Made by a program: the position numbers and the translations under genes. 64,000 nucleotides of DNA from Streptosporangium becharense. Lineage in GTDB: Bacteria; Actinomycetota; Actinomycetes; Streptosporangiales; Streptosporangiaceae. Shown piece by piece: positions 50,570 to 58,880 of this stretch (the first letter of the stretch is position 1; each line of letters opens with the position of its first letter). Below the pieces are notes generated by a model, which was given only the letters and a program-made list of their open reading frames with translations, had not been told where the DNA came from and did no database searches. The stretch lies in the NCBI RefSeq assembly GCF_014204985.1, contig NZ_JACHMP010000001.1, forward strand, positions 2,604,001-2,668,000, in the 5' to 3' direction.

Positions 50570-51856
50570 TCAGGCGTCACCGCCACCGCACCGGTCGTGC
50601 CCCGTCCCGTCATGTCCCGACAGGACGAGCGCCACCTCTTCGGCGGCTCTGCGTCCGCTGGCCAGCGCTCCCTGGACGAGACCGCGCAGCCCGGGCGGGG
50701 CCGACGCCTCCCCGGCGAAGAAGACGACCCCGCCGAGCGGGGCGGCCCACACGGCCGAGGCGTCGTCGGCGCCGCGAACCGGCACGCTGTAGGCGCCGCG
50801 GGCCCAGGGGTCGCGTCCCCAGTCCGTGACGAGCACGTCGTCCACGGCTCCGAGGCGGGGGCGGAGGATCCGCAGCAGGTCCCGTTCCCAGCCCGGCCGG
50901 CGGGCCGTTTCCGCCGAGGGGCCCTTGACGTGGCCGGTCACCAGGCGCGAACCGGCCCGGACGGTCCACAGGCCGCCGGGCGGGTCGGCCAGCAGCAGCC
51001 AGCCGGAGCGCGGCGCCGGGCGGGCGGTGACCAGGACGACCGCGACCGCGTCACACGAGGCGAGGACGGCCCCGGCACCGGTCCTGCCCGGCGGCAGGGG
51101 CGGCTCGAAGACGAGACCGCCCCCGGTGACCACCGAGGGGGCGGCGGTCACGACGGCGGCGCGCCCGCGGACCGTGCCCGCGGGGGTCACGACCTCCACC
51201 CCGGCCGGGCTCCAGCGCACCAGCTCGGCCGGGGAGCCCGTACGGACCGGGAGCCCTTCGGCGAGGGCCCGGACCACGCCGTCGAACCCGGCGGCGACGA
51301 CGCGCTCACCGCCCCGTCCCCGGCCGTGGTAGGTCGTGGCCAGGGCCGCCAGGTCGAGCAGTGCCGGGTCCTCCCCCACCACCTGTTCGATCCAGCACCG
51401 GGCGAGCGCGCGTGCCCGCGGGGCGAGACCGGACAGTGCCCGGTCGACAGTGCTCGGAAAGGGGCCCGAAGAGGGGCCTGGAAAGGGGCCGGCGGTGTAC
51501 AGGCCGGCTTCGACGACCCAGGGCAGCGGCCATACCCGCGCGGCGAGGGCGGCGGGGTCCCAGTGGACGCCGCCGGAGACGACGACGAGCCCGGTGCCCG
51601 TCTCCATGGGGGCGGTGGTGATGCCGGCCCGGCCGAGCAGGTCGTCGAAGGCGTCGCAGTCCACCCGGTGCACCACCTGGGCACCCAGCTCCACCAGGTC
51701 GCCCGGACTCGCCCGGAGGGTGCGCACCCTGCCGCCGGCGGTGTCGCGCGCCTCCAGCACCGCGACGCCGAGGCCGCGTGCCGCGAGCTCCCGCGCGCAG
51801 GCGAGCCCGGCGACGCCGGCTCCGATGACCACCACGTCGGTCGCTCCGGCCGCCAT
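50570..51856 (-). CDS. FAD-dependent amine-oxidase/protoporphyrinogen-oxidase-like enzyme
   Basis: A 428-residue flavoprotein of the amine oxidase superfamily. N-terminal FAD motif [21 protein letters not shown] with EARDTAGGRVRT, the second substrate/FAD region around LVELGAQVVHR, and C-terminal FFAGEASAPPGLRGLVQGALASGRRAAEE. It may oxidise an amine or a C-C bond. G-rich ribosome site (GGTGGGGA) before ATG 51856. It converges on the P450 gene with a 47-base gap and diverges from the prenyltransferase. It has no partner gene on its own strand, so its place in the peptide pathway rests on position between two tailoring genes. Confidence 0.85.
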   Translation of the reverse strand: MAAGATDVVVIGAGVAGLACARELAARGLGVAVLEARDTAGGRVRTLRASPGDLVELGAQVVHRVDCDAFDDLLGRAGITTAPMETGTGLVVVSGGVHWDPAALAARVWPLPWVVEAGLYTAGPFPGPSSGPFPSTVDRALSGLAPRARALARCWIEQVVGEDPALLDLAALATTYHGRGRGGERVVAAGFDGVVRALAEGLPVRTGSPAELVRWSPAGVEVVTPAGTVRGRAAVVTAAPSVVTGGGLVFEPPLPPGRTGAGAVLASCDAVAVVLVTARPAPRSGWLLLADPPGGLWTVRAGSRLVTGHVKGPSAETARRPGWERDLLRILRPRLGAVDDVLVTDWGRDPWARGAYSVPVRGADDASAVWAAPLGGVVFFAGEASAPPGLRGLVQGALASGRRAAEEVALVLSGHDGTGHDRCGGGDA

Positions 51857-52067
51857 CGCGTCCCCACCCGCCCTTCGTCCGGCCTGTGGCCCCGCACCCC
51901 GGCCACGTCCTGGCACGCCCGTCGGCCGGGGATCGTCCCGGCCCGCTCCGTTGCACCGCACTCCGTACCGGGCCCGACCCGGCACATCGGCCCCGGCCCG
52001 CCTCCGCTTCGCCGTGCCCCGTGCCGGGCGCCGCACCACCTGATCGACCTGCCCGAAGGAGACGACC

Positions 52068-53054
52068 GTGGCCGCCACGAACCCCACCCCGACGACGCGG
52101 CTGGCCGCCGCGTTCGGCGACCTGGCCGTACGGCTGGGCGTCCGCGACGACCCGGCCACCACGGCGGAGGAGCTGCTGCGGATCACCGGGGAGCCGCACC
52201 GGCACTCCATTCTCACCGACTCCGCCGTGCCGGTTGAGGTTTCCGTGAAACTCGACGAGCGGGGGACGCCGTCCCTGCGCTGCGTCGTCGACCTGCTCGG
52301 GCACCGGCCGGACGACTGGGGGCCCTCCCTGGAGCAGGCCCGCTCCGTGACCGGCTGCCGCACCGTCGAGCACGACGCCTGCCTGGCGGACCTGTTCCGG
52401 ACGCACCTGACCGGCGCGCCGGCCGACCTGCCGGCGCCGGTGATGCTCGGTCTCGGCCACGGGACCGGGGGACGCAGCCGCGGAACGGTCTATTTCAGAA
52501 CGAGCTGGCTCGATCCGGACGAGCTCGCCGCCCGGCTCCCGCTGCGGATGGAGACGCTCCGGGAGGCCGACCACCGGTACGGCAGCGGGCTGCCGGCGAG
52601 CGTGGAGGTGCTGGGTTACGACCTGGTGGACGGTGAGCTGACGAGCTGGAAGAGCTACCGGTGGCTTCCCGCGGCGCCGGGCCGCGATCTCGGCGACCTC
52701 GCCGGGACGCACCCCGACCTGCTGCCCGCCCGGAGGGTGCACGACCGCTTCGTCTCGGCGGCACGGCCGCGTCCTTCCGACCGGTCGCTCTTCTTACAGG
52801 TCACGCACGGCCCGGCGGGAACGCGGCAGAAGGTGTTCTTCTTCTGCTCGGCATGGGGGTGGGACGGTCCCGACGGGCTCTCGGCGCTGCTGGGCCTGCT
52901 GCACCGGGAGTTCGACCACGACCTCGGTCCGCTGCTGCGGCTGCGCGAGGCGACGGCCGCCCACGGGGTCGCGGTCAGGCTGGGCCTGATCGCGGTGGGA
53001 GGCGACCCGCGGCGCCCCCGCCTGACGTTCTACTTCTGGCCCGTCACGCCCTGA
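52068..53054 (+). CDS. ABBA-fold (DMATS/indole-type) prenyltransferase-like protein
   Basis: A 328-residue protein without signal peptide. Its beta-strand motifs GTVYFRTSW, EVLGYDLVDG with SWKSYRWLP, QKVFFFCSAWG and LTFYFWPV match the repeating K/T-x-Y-x-x pattern of ABBA aromatic prenyltransferases, whose basic and tyrosine residues shield the prenyl diphosphate. The N-terminal region around VEVSVKLDERG and LRCVVDLLG also fits. Acceptor unknown: the precursor core has no Trp or Tyr, so Cys, Ser, Thr, His, a terminus or a separate small molecule would be needed. AAGGAGA precedes the GTG. Its 3' end overlaps the convergent galM gene by 25 bases. Confidence 0.62.
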   Translation: MAATNPTPTTRLAAAFGDLAVRLGVRDDPATTAEELLRITGEPHRHSILTDSAVPVEVSVKLDERGTPSLRCVVDLLGHRPDDWGPSLEQARSVTGCRTVEHDACLADLFRTHLTGAPADLPAPVMLGLGHGTGGRSRGTVYFRTSWLDPDELAARLPLRMETLREADHRYGSGLPASVEVLGYDLVDGELTSWKSYRWLPAAPGRDLGDLAGTHPDLLPARRVHDRFVSAARPRPSDRSLFLQVTHGPAGTRQKVFFFCSAWGWDGPDGLSALLGLLHREFDHDLGPLLRLREATAAHGVAVRLGLIAVGGDPRRPRLTFYFWPVTP

Positions 53055-54022
53055 ACCGGCTCGGTGAGGGAGGAGAAGCGGTAGATGGTGGTGGAGGTGA
53101 ACTCCTCACCGGGCCGCAGCACCGTGGAGGGGAAGTGCTCCCGGTTGGGCGAGTCGGGGAAGTGCTGGGTCTCCAGGCACAGGCCGGCGTGCTTGCCGAA
53201 GGCGGTGGCGACTCCGTCCAGGAGGTTGCCGGTGTAGAACTGCACGCCCGGCTCGGTGGTGGTGACCCGCATGGTCAGCCCGCCGGCCGGGTCGGTGACC
53301 TCGATGTCGCCGCGCAGGACGTAGCAGTGGTCGTAGCCGGCGCCGAGCCGGGGGTCGGCGATCCGCTCGCCGATCGGGTGCGGCGTGGTGAAGTCGAACG
53401 GGGTTCCGGCGACCGGGGCCAGCTCCCCGGTCGGGATCTGGGTGGCGTCGACCGGCAGGTAGTGGTCGGCGTCGATGCGGATCACGTGCCCCAGCACGTC
53501 GCCGCCCCCGGCGAGGTTGAAGTAGGAGTGGTTGGTGAGGTTCAGCACGGTGGGGGCGTCGGTGGTGGCCCGGTAGTCGAGGCGGAGCGCGTCACCGGTC
53601 AGCGTGTAGGTGAGGCGGACGGTGAGCGTGCCGGGGTAGCCCTCCTCGCCGTCGGGGCTGACGTACTCCAGGGTCACGGCGGAGCCGGAGACGTCGGTGA
53701 CCCGCCAGACCCGCTTGTCGAACCCGTTCACGCCGCCGTGCAGGCTGTTGGGGCCGTTGTTGACGGGCAGCCGGTGGGTGACGCCGTCGAGGGTGAACCG
53801 CCCGCCCGCGATGCGGTTGCCGTAGCGGCCGACGACCGCGCCGAAGTAGCGGCTGCGGGTCAGGTAGTCGTCCAGGGCGGGGTAGCCGAGGACGACGTCG
53901 ACGCCGGAGACCTCCAGCGACTGGAGGACGGCCCCGTAGCTGAGGATCGCGGCGCGCATCCGCCCGTCCGTCAGCACGTGCCGCTCGACCTGCTCGCCCG
54001 ACGGGGCGGTTCCGAAGCTCAC
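53030..54022 (-). CDS. galM: Aldose 1-epimerase (galactose mutarotase)
   Basis: A 330-residue mutarotase: SYGAVLQSLEV, VVGRYGNRIAGGRFTLDG, NNGPNSLHGGVNGFDKRVW, TNHSYFNLAG with catalytic His, GYDHCYVL, and the catalytic Glu in CLETQHFPDSPN. It interconverts alpha and beta anomers of galactose or related sugars. GTG 54022 forms a GTGA overlap with the LacI stop and has GAGAGG upstream, so it is translated from the repressor message and is autoregulated with it. Its end overlaps the prenyltransferase gene, marking the edge of the sugar locus. Confidence 0.93.
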   Translation of the reverse strand: MSFGTAPSGEQVERHVLTDGRMRAAILSYGAVLQSLEVSGVDVVLGYPALDDYLTRSRYFGAVVGRYGNRIAGGRFTLDGVTHRLPVNNGPNSLHGGVNGFDKRVWRVTDVSGSAVTLEYVSPDGEEGYPGTLTVRLTYTLTGDALRLDYRATTDAPTVLNLTNHSYFNLAGGGDVLGHVIRIDADHYLPVDATQIPTGELAPVAGTPFDFTTPHPIGERIADPRLGAGYDHCYVLRGDIEVTDPAGGLTMRVTTTEPGVQFYTGNLLDGVATAFGKHAGLCLETQHFPDSPNREHFPSTVLRPGEEFTSTTIYRFSSLTEPVQGVTGQK

Positions 54023-54990
54023 TTTCGCACCTCTCCGGTGGATTCGCGGACGACCAGGCTGGTCTCCAGGGTGGCCAGGGTCGGGGCGGCGCCGTCGCAG
54101 ACCGACTGGAGCAGCAGGTCCACGGCCATCCGCCCGGCGGCGACGGCGGGCATGGCCACGGTGGTCAGCTTGGGCCGGTTCAGCCGGCCGGGCACGATGT
54201 CGTCGACGCCGACGACGCTGACGTCGCCGGGCACGCGCACGCCCCGCTCGTACAGGCCCTCGATGAGGCCGATGGCCACCAGGTCGTTGTAGGCGAGGAC
54301 ACCGGTCGCGCCGGAGGCGACCACCTCCGCGGCGACGGCCAGGCCGCCCTGCTCGGTAGGGGCATTGGGGCCGATGATGACCAGGTCGACGCCCTCCACC
54401 GCGGTCGCGGCGGCGCGCATCTCGCCGCTGGTCCACGAGCCGCTCGGGCCGGAGACCAGGGCGATCCTGCGGTGCCCGAGCCCGGTCAGGTGGTCGATGG
54501 CCAGCCGGGCCCCCTGGCCCACGTCCATCAGGACGGTCGGCATGCCCTTGACCCTGCGGTTGACCACCACGAACGGCACGTCGGCGTGGAGCCTCTCGAT
54601 GGCCCGGTTGGACAGCCGCGGGCTGCAGAGCAGGACCCCGTCGACCTGCTTGGTGAGGGTCTGGATCAGCTCCTCCTCGACCTGCGGGTCCTCGTCGGTG
54701 TCGGCGACGAACACGTGGTAGTCGCGGGCCCTGGCCTGCGCCTGGGCCGCCTTGATGAGCGGGGGGAAGAACGGGTTGGATATGTCGGCGACGATCAGAC
54801 CGATGTTGTGGGTCCGGCCGGTGGTCAGCGCCCGCGCGGCGCGGTTGGGCCGGTAGCCGAGGTCCTCGGCGACGGCGAGCACGCGGTTGCGGGTCTCGGG
54901 GTTCACCAGGTGCGGCGCCGAGAAGGTGCGGGAGACCGTCGAGACGTGCACTCCCGACGCCTGCGCCACGTCTCTGATCGTCGCTGCCAC
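54019..54990 (-). CDS. LacI-family repressor of the sugar-acid locus
   Basis: A 323-residue LacI regulator. The DNA-binding headpiece is ATIRDVAQASGVHVSTVSRTF with the hinge GYRPNRAARAL. The periplasmic-binding-protein-like domain runs from HNIGLIVADISNPFF to the C-terminus, with GHRRIALVSG and GVDDI. GTG start with AAGGAG close upstream. It is divergent from the sugar transport operon, and TGCAA-(C/A)CGGTTGCA sites between them are its likely targets. The inducer is probably a galacturonate-derived compound, judging from the operon (inference). Confidence 0.94.
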   Translation of the reverse strand: MAATIRDVAQASGVHVSTVSRTFSAPHLVNPETRNRVLAVAEDLGYRPNRAARALTTGRTHNIGLIVADISNPFFPPLIKAAQAQARARDYHVFVADTDEDPQVEEELIQTLTKQVDGVLLCSPRLSNRAIERLHADVPFVVVNRRVKGMPTVLMDVGQGARLAIDHLTGLGHRRIALVSGPSGSWTSGEMRAAATAVEGVDLVIIGPNAPTEQGGLAVAAEVVASGATGVLAYNDLVAIGLIEGLYERGVRVPGDVSVVGVDDIVPGRLNRPKLTTVAMPAVAAGRMAVDLLLQSVCDGAAPTLATLETSLVVRESTGEVRK

Positions 54991-55018
54991 GCTGCTCCTT
55001 CATCGCTTCTTCCAGCAC

Positions 55019-55047
55019 ATTAGTGCAAACGGTTGCAGCTCTGTCAA
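55019..55047 (-). promoter_or_regulatory. Promoter of lacI-galM
   Basis: On the minus strand TTGACA (55047-55042), a 17-base spacer and ACTAAT (55024-55019). The first operator lies inside the spacer, an arrangement for autorepression. Confidence 0.7.
55024..55037. promoter_or_regulatory. LacI operator site 1 (TGCAAACGGTTGCA)
   Basis: Near-perfect palindrome, one base off TGCAACCGGTTGCA, located between the -35 and -10 boxes of the lacI-galM promoter. Confidence 0.75.
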
Positions 55048-55074
55048 CGCCAGCCCTTGACGATCGAAGCACAC

Positions 55075-55088
55075 TGGAACCGCTTGCA
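55075..55088. promoter_or_regulatory. Weak LacI operator site 2 (TGGAACCGCTTGCA)
   Basis: Two mismatches to TGCAACCGGTTGCA, midway between sites 1 and 3. It may support looping or cooperative binding. Confidence 0.5.
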
Positions 55089-55183
55089 AGGCTCAGAAGG
55101 CGCGAATAGCGATGAATTTCCGCCCGGATAGCGTTTACCAAATTGAGCCCTTGACGTTGCGCAGGGATGTCCGCAATGTTTCA

Positions 55184-55197
55184 TGCAACCGGTTGCA
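55184..55197. promoter_or_regulatory. LacI operator site 3 (TGCAACCGGTTGCA) before the transport operon
   Basis: Perfect 14-bp palindrome 35 bases before the first permease ATG. A TTGACG at 55151-55156 followed 17 bases later by CAATGT is a possible promoter; the operator would then cover the transcription start. Confidence 0.8.
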
Positions 55198-55231
55198 GCC
55201 CGTGACGCCGAATCGGAAGGAGTTGCCGGCT

Positions 55232-56146
55232 ATGGCAATCACTACGGCGGATCTCCCGGTCCGCCGCCGTCCAGGCCGCGCCGCCAGGACCCCCTACCTG
55301 CTGATCGCCCCCGCGGTGATCGCGATGCTGGGCTTTCTCGTCTATCCGATGGCCAGCGTCCTCTACTACAGCCTTCAGCACTACAACGTCACGAAGCCCT
55401 GGGACAACGGTTTCGCCGGGCTGGACAACTTCCGCCGGTTGCTGTTCGAGGACCCGCTGTTCTGGCAGAGTCTCGGTTTCAGCGTGAAGTGGGTCGGTGT
55501 GGAGGTCTTCCTCCAGCTGCTGTTCGGCCTGGCACTGGCGCTGATCGTCAACGAGACCTTCGTCGGCCGCGGTCTGGCGCGGGCGATGGTCTTCTCCCCG
55601 TGGGCGGTGTCGGGGGTGCTGACCACCGGCATCTGGGTGCTGCTGTACAACCCGACGACCGGCGTCTCGCGCTACCTCGCCGACCTGGGGCTCATGCAGT
55701 ACGGCGCCGCGCCGCTGGCCAACCCCGACACGGTCTTCTGGGCGGCCGTGCTCACCGAGCTCTGGCGCGGGGTGCCGTTCTTCGCGATCCTGCTCCTGGC
55801 CGACCTGCAGAGCATCTCCAAGGAGCTCTACGAGGCGGCCTCGGTGGACGGCGCCTCGCGCCGCCGGCGCTTCATCCACATCACGCTGCCCCACCTGAAA
55901 GACGCGATCATCCTGTCCACGCTGCTGCGCTGCGTGTGGGAGTTCAACAACGTCGACCTGCTCTACACGCTCACCGGTGGTGGCCCGGCGCACGCGACGA
56001 CCACGCTGCCGCTGTACGTGGCGGCCAAGGCCGTGCAGTCGCACGACTTCGGGTACGGCTCGGCGCTCACCACCGCCGCCTTCCTGATCCTGACCTTCTT
56101 CTCGATCGCCTACCTGCGGCTGAGCAAGTTCGGAGCCACCACATGA
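55232..56146 (+). CDS. Carbohydrate ABC transporter permease (MalF/UgpA type)
   Basis: A 304-residue inner-membrane subunit with six TM helices (first LLIAPAVIAMLGFLVYPMASVLYYSL). The cytoplasmic EAA loop that docks the ATPase is EAASVDGASRRRRFIHITLPHLK. AAGGAG lies 9 bases before the ATG. Earlier in-frame ATGs would start before the operator and are rejected. It overlaps the second permease by ATGA. No ATPase is encoded in the window; such importers in actinobacteria often share a global MsiK-type ATPase. Confidence 0.93.
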   Translation: MAITTADLPVRRRPGRAARTPYLLIAPAVIAMLGFLVYPMASVLYYSLQHYNVTKPWDNGFAGLDNFRRLLFEDPLFWQSLGFSVKWVGVEVFLQLLFGLALALIVNETFVGRGLARAMVFSPWAVSGVLTTGIWVLLYNPTTGVSRYLADLGLMQYGAAPLANPDTVFWAAVLTELWRGVPFFAILLLADLQSISKELYEAASVDGASRRRRFIHITLPHLKDAIILSTLLRCVWEFNNVDLLYTLTGGGPAHATTTLPLYVAAKAVQSHDFGYGSALTTAAFLILTFFSIAYLRLSKFGATT

Positions 56147-57024
56147 CACTCCAGACGGCCGAGAGGCCACGCCTGGCCCCGACCGCGCAGGTGCCGCGGA
56201 CGGGCCGCAAGGAGAGAGACCGGGTCAGCCGCTGGCAGATCTGGGTCCCGCTCTCGCTCTACCTGCTGTTCACGCTGGTCCCCTTCTACTGGATGCTGGT
56301 GTTCGCCTTCCGGCCCCGGGGATCGACGTCGCTGCTGCCGTGGCCGATCACGTTCGAGAACTTCGAGACGGTCTGGAACGACCTCAGCTTCGCGCTGTTC
56401 TTCAAGAACAGCCTGATGGTCGGCATCGCCTCACTGGTCATGACCACGGTGGTCGCGCTGGCGGGCGGCTACGCCCTGGCCCGCTACGAGTTCCGCGGCA
56501 AGCGGCTGTTCATGATCGGGATGCTCTGCACCCAGTTCATCCCCGGCGCGATGATGCTGATCCCGCTGTTCGAGATCTTCCGTGCCCTCGGCCTGGTCAA
56601 CTCGCTGTGGAGCCTGGTGATCGCCGAGACGGTCTTCCAGCTCCCGCTCTCCCTCATCCTGATCAGCGGCTTCATCAAGAACGTCCCGGTGGAGCTGGAG
56701 CAGGCCGCCTGGGTGGACGGCTGCACCAGGTTGCGCGGCTTCTTCGCCGTGGTGCTGCCGCTGCTGCGGCCGGCGCTGGTGGCGGTCGGCTCGTTCGCCT
56801 TCATCCACAGCTGGAACAACTTCCTGTTCGCGCTGATGTTCGTCAGCGAGCAGGAGAAGTTCACGGTGCCGGTCGGCCTGTCGTACACGCTCGGCGAGTT
56901 CAGCGTGGACTTCGGCGCGCTGGCCGCCGGAGGCGTCGTGGCCGCGGTGCCGGTGGTGCTCGTCTTCGCCGTCATCCAGCGGTACCTGGTCCAGGGCCTG
57001 TCGGCGGGAGCCGTGAAGGGATGA
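56143..57024 (+). CDS. Carbohydrate ABC transporter permease (MalG/UgpE type)
   Basis: A 293-residue partner permease, six TM helices beginning VPLSLYLLFTLVPFYWMLVFAF. The EAA loop is EQAAWVDGCTRLRGFFAVVLPLLRPAL. The hydrophobic C-terminus ends IQRYLVQGLSAGAVKG, as in this family. Coupled to the first permease. The matching lipoprotein solute-binding protein is encoded at the far end of the operon rather than before the permeases. The 99 bases after it carry a two-copy CGTCCGRGGACGGACCG repeat. Confidence 0.94.
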   Translation: MTLQTAERPRLAPTAQVPRTGRKERDRVSRWQIWVPLSLYLLFTLVPFYWMLVFAFRPRGSTSLLPWPITFENFETVWNDLSFALFFKNSLMVGIASLVMTTVVALAGGYALARYEFRGKRLFMIGMLCTQFIPGAMMLIPLFEIFRALGLVNSLWSLVIAETVFQLPLSLILISGFIKNVPVELEQAAWVDGCTRLRGFFAVVLPLLRPALVAVGSFAFIHSWNNFLFALMFVSEQEKFTVPVGLSYTLGEFSVDFGALAAGGVVAAVPVVLVFAVIQRYLVQGLSAGAVKG

Positions 57025-57123
57025 CGGTCCTGGTACGTCCGAGGACGGACCGGGTGATCGGCGAGGGGCGTCTGACGCGTCCGGGGACGGACCGAGCGAT
57101 GGAGAAGGAGCGCTGAGCGAGCA

Positions 57124-58008
57124 ATGACACGAACTCTCGTCACCGGGAGCGCCGGACGGCTGGGCCGCAGCGTGGTCACCGCGCTGGCCGACGCCGGGCA
57201 CGAGGTGATCGGCGTGGACACCGCCCCGGGCACCCCCGCGGAGGCCGCCGAGGTGCTGCCCGCCGACCTGACCGACCTGGGCGAGGCCTTCGAGGTGATG
57301 TCGCGCTTCCGTCCGGACGCCGTGGTGCACCTGGCCGCGATCGCCACGCCGTTCAGCCGGACCGACGCCTTCACCTACCGGGTCAACACCCAGCTGGTTT
57401 TCAACGTCTGCGAGGCGGCCAGCCGGGTCGGGACGGAACGGGTCGTGGTGGCCAGCAGCCCCACGGTCATCGGGTACGGCACGGAGGGCTGGGCCCCCTC
57501 CTACCTGCCCATCGACGAGGAGCACCCGGCCGCCCCGTGGAACGCCTACAGCCTGTCCAAGCTGGTCTGCGAGCAGGTGATGGCCACGTTCGCGCGCAGT
57601 TCCAGGACGAGGTTCGCGGCCGTGCGGCCCTGTTTCGTCGTCCCGCCCGAGGAGTGGGCGGGAGCCCCCACCCAGTCGGGGCACACGATCCTGGAGCGGC
57701 TGGACCGGCCCGAGCTCGCCTCGGTGTCGCTGTTCAACTACATCGACGCCCGCGACGCCGCCGACCTGGTGCTGACCCTGCTGAACAGGTTGCCCGAACT
57801 TCCCAACGGTGAGGTGTTCTTCGCGGGGGCCGCCGACGCCCTGGCCCGTGAGCCGCTGGCCGAGCTCCTCCCCCGTACCAACCCCGCCACCGCGGATCAC
57901 GCCGCCGGACTGACCGGTACGGCGCCGGCCTTCTCCTCCGCCAAAGCGGGACGACTGCTCGGCTGGCAGGCGAAGAGGAGCTGGCGCACAGAGATTGGAG
58001 CCGTGTGA
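57124..58008 (+). CDS. NAD-dependent epimerase/dehydratase-type enzyme, possibly uronate dehydrogenase
   Basis: A 294-residue extended SDR: cofactor loop LVTGSAGRLGRSV, VVHLAAIATPF, VVASSPTVIGYG and the active-site YSLSK. Length and the SS-TIGY region recall uronate dehydrogenase, which oxidises D-galacturonate or D-glucuronate to the aldarolactone. The neighbouring genes for an enolase-superfamily dehydratase and a 5-dehydro-4-deoxyglucarate dehydratase supply the next two steps, which favours this reading. UDP-sugar epimerase or another sugar dehydrogenase remains possible. Confidence 0.75.
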   Translation: MTRTLVTGSAGRLGRSVVTALADAGHEVIGVDTAPGTPAEAAEVLPADLTDLGEAFEVMSRFRPDAVVHLAAIATPFSRTDAFTYRVNTQLVFNVCEAASRVGTERVVVASSPTVIGYGTEGWAPSYLPIDEEHPAAPWNAYSLSKLVCEQVMATFARSSRTRFAAVRPCFVVPPEEWAGAPTQSGHTILERLDRPELASVSLFNYIDARDAADLVLTLLNRLPELPNGEVFFAGAADALAREPLAELLPRTNPATADHAAGLTGTAPAFSSAKAGRLLGWQAKRSWRTEIGAV

Positions 58009-58880
58009 TGGACCTGAGTGGAGTGCTGTTCTTTCCGGTCACCCCGTTCCGCGCCGACGGGACACTGGCCGCGGACACGCTGGCCGAACACCTGCGGCGC
58101 GGGCTGGAACACGGTCCCGGCGGGGTCTTCGTGGCCTGCGGCACCGGTGAGTTCTCCGCGTTGTCGCAGGCCGAGCACGCCGAGGCGGTGTGGGTCGCGG
58201 CCGAGACGGTGAACGGCCGGGTGCCCGTGCTCGCGGGGGCGGGCGGGCCCATCGGCACCGCGCTGGCGCAGGCCCGCACGGCCAGGGAGGCCGGCGCCGA
58301 CGGGTTGTTGCTGATGCCGCCCTACCTGGCCGCCGGACCGCGGGAGGGGTACACGGCCTACGTGGCGGCGGTCGCCGAGGTGCTGCCCGTGATCGTCTAC
58401 CAGCGCGGCTCGGTCGTGCTCGACCCGGAGCAGGCGGTCGAGCTGGCCCACCTGCCCGGGGTGGTGGGGATCAAGGACGGGATCGGCGACATCGACCTCA
58501 TGCAGCGCACGGTGCTGGCGGTGCGCGCGGAGCGGCCGGACTTCCTGTTCTTCAACGGCCTGCCGACGGCCGAGCTGACCATGCCCGCCTACCGGGGCAT
58601 CGGTGTGGAGCTGTACTCCAGCGCGGTCTTCTGCTTCGCCCCTGAGATCGCCACCGCCTACCTGAACGGCGACGAACGCCTGATCGAGGAGTTCTACGCC
58701 CCGCTGGTCCGGCTCCGCGGCAAGGTGCCCGGTTACGCGGTCTCCCTGGTCAAGGCCGGGGTGCGGCAGCGCGGCCTCGATGTCGGCGGGGTCCGCCCGC
58801 CGCTGGTGGACCCCTCCCCGGAGCACGAGGAGGAACTCGCCCGCCTGATCAAAGCCGGGCTGGCGCTGGTAGAGCGGTGA
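58008..58880 (+). CDS. kdgD: 5-dehydro-4-deoxyglucarate dehydratase
   Basis: A 290-residue member of the DapA-like lyase superfamily. The ACGTGEFSALS motif is typical of 5-dehydro-4-deoxyglucarate dehydratase (KDGDH), which converts that acid to 2-oxoglutarate semialdehyde with loss of water and CO2. The Schiff-base lysine is K156 in GVVGIKDG, and Tyr131 is in VIVYQRG. The ATG overlaps the preceding stop as TGATG. It is the central enzyme of the oxidative uronate pathway encoded here; an aldehyde dehydrogenase for the last step is not in the window. Confidence 0.87.
   Translation: MDLSGVLFFPVTPFRADGTLAADTLAEHLRRGLEHGPGGVFVACGTGEFSALSQAEHAEAVWVAAETVNGRVPVLAGAGGPIGTALAQARTAREAGADGLLLMPPYLAAGPREGYTAYVAAVAEVLPVIVYQRGSVVLDPEQAVELAHLPGVVGIKDGIGDIDLMQRTVLAVRAERPDFLFFNGLPTAELTMPAYRGIGVELYSSAVFCFAPEIATAYLNGDERLIEEFYAPLVRLRGKVPGYAVSLVKAGVRQRGLDVGGVRPPLVDPSPEHEEELARLIKAGLALVER

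Noticed and set aside
51857..52363. N-terminal extension of the flavoprotein frame
   Set aside because: The FAD-binding Rossmann strand begins directly after ATG 51856, which has a ribosome site. The extension overlaps the divergent prenyltransferase gene and has no domain.
54023..55141. Extension of the galM frame through the whole lacI gene
   Set aside because: The extra 373 codons are arginine- and proline-rich nonsense opposite in phase to a clear LacI protein. GTG 54022 with a GTGA overlap is the real start.
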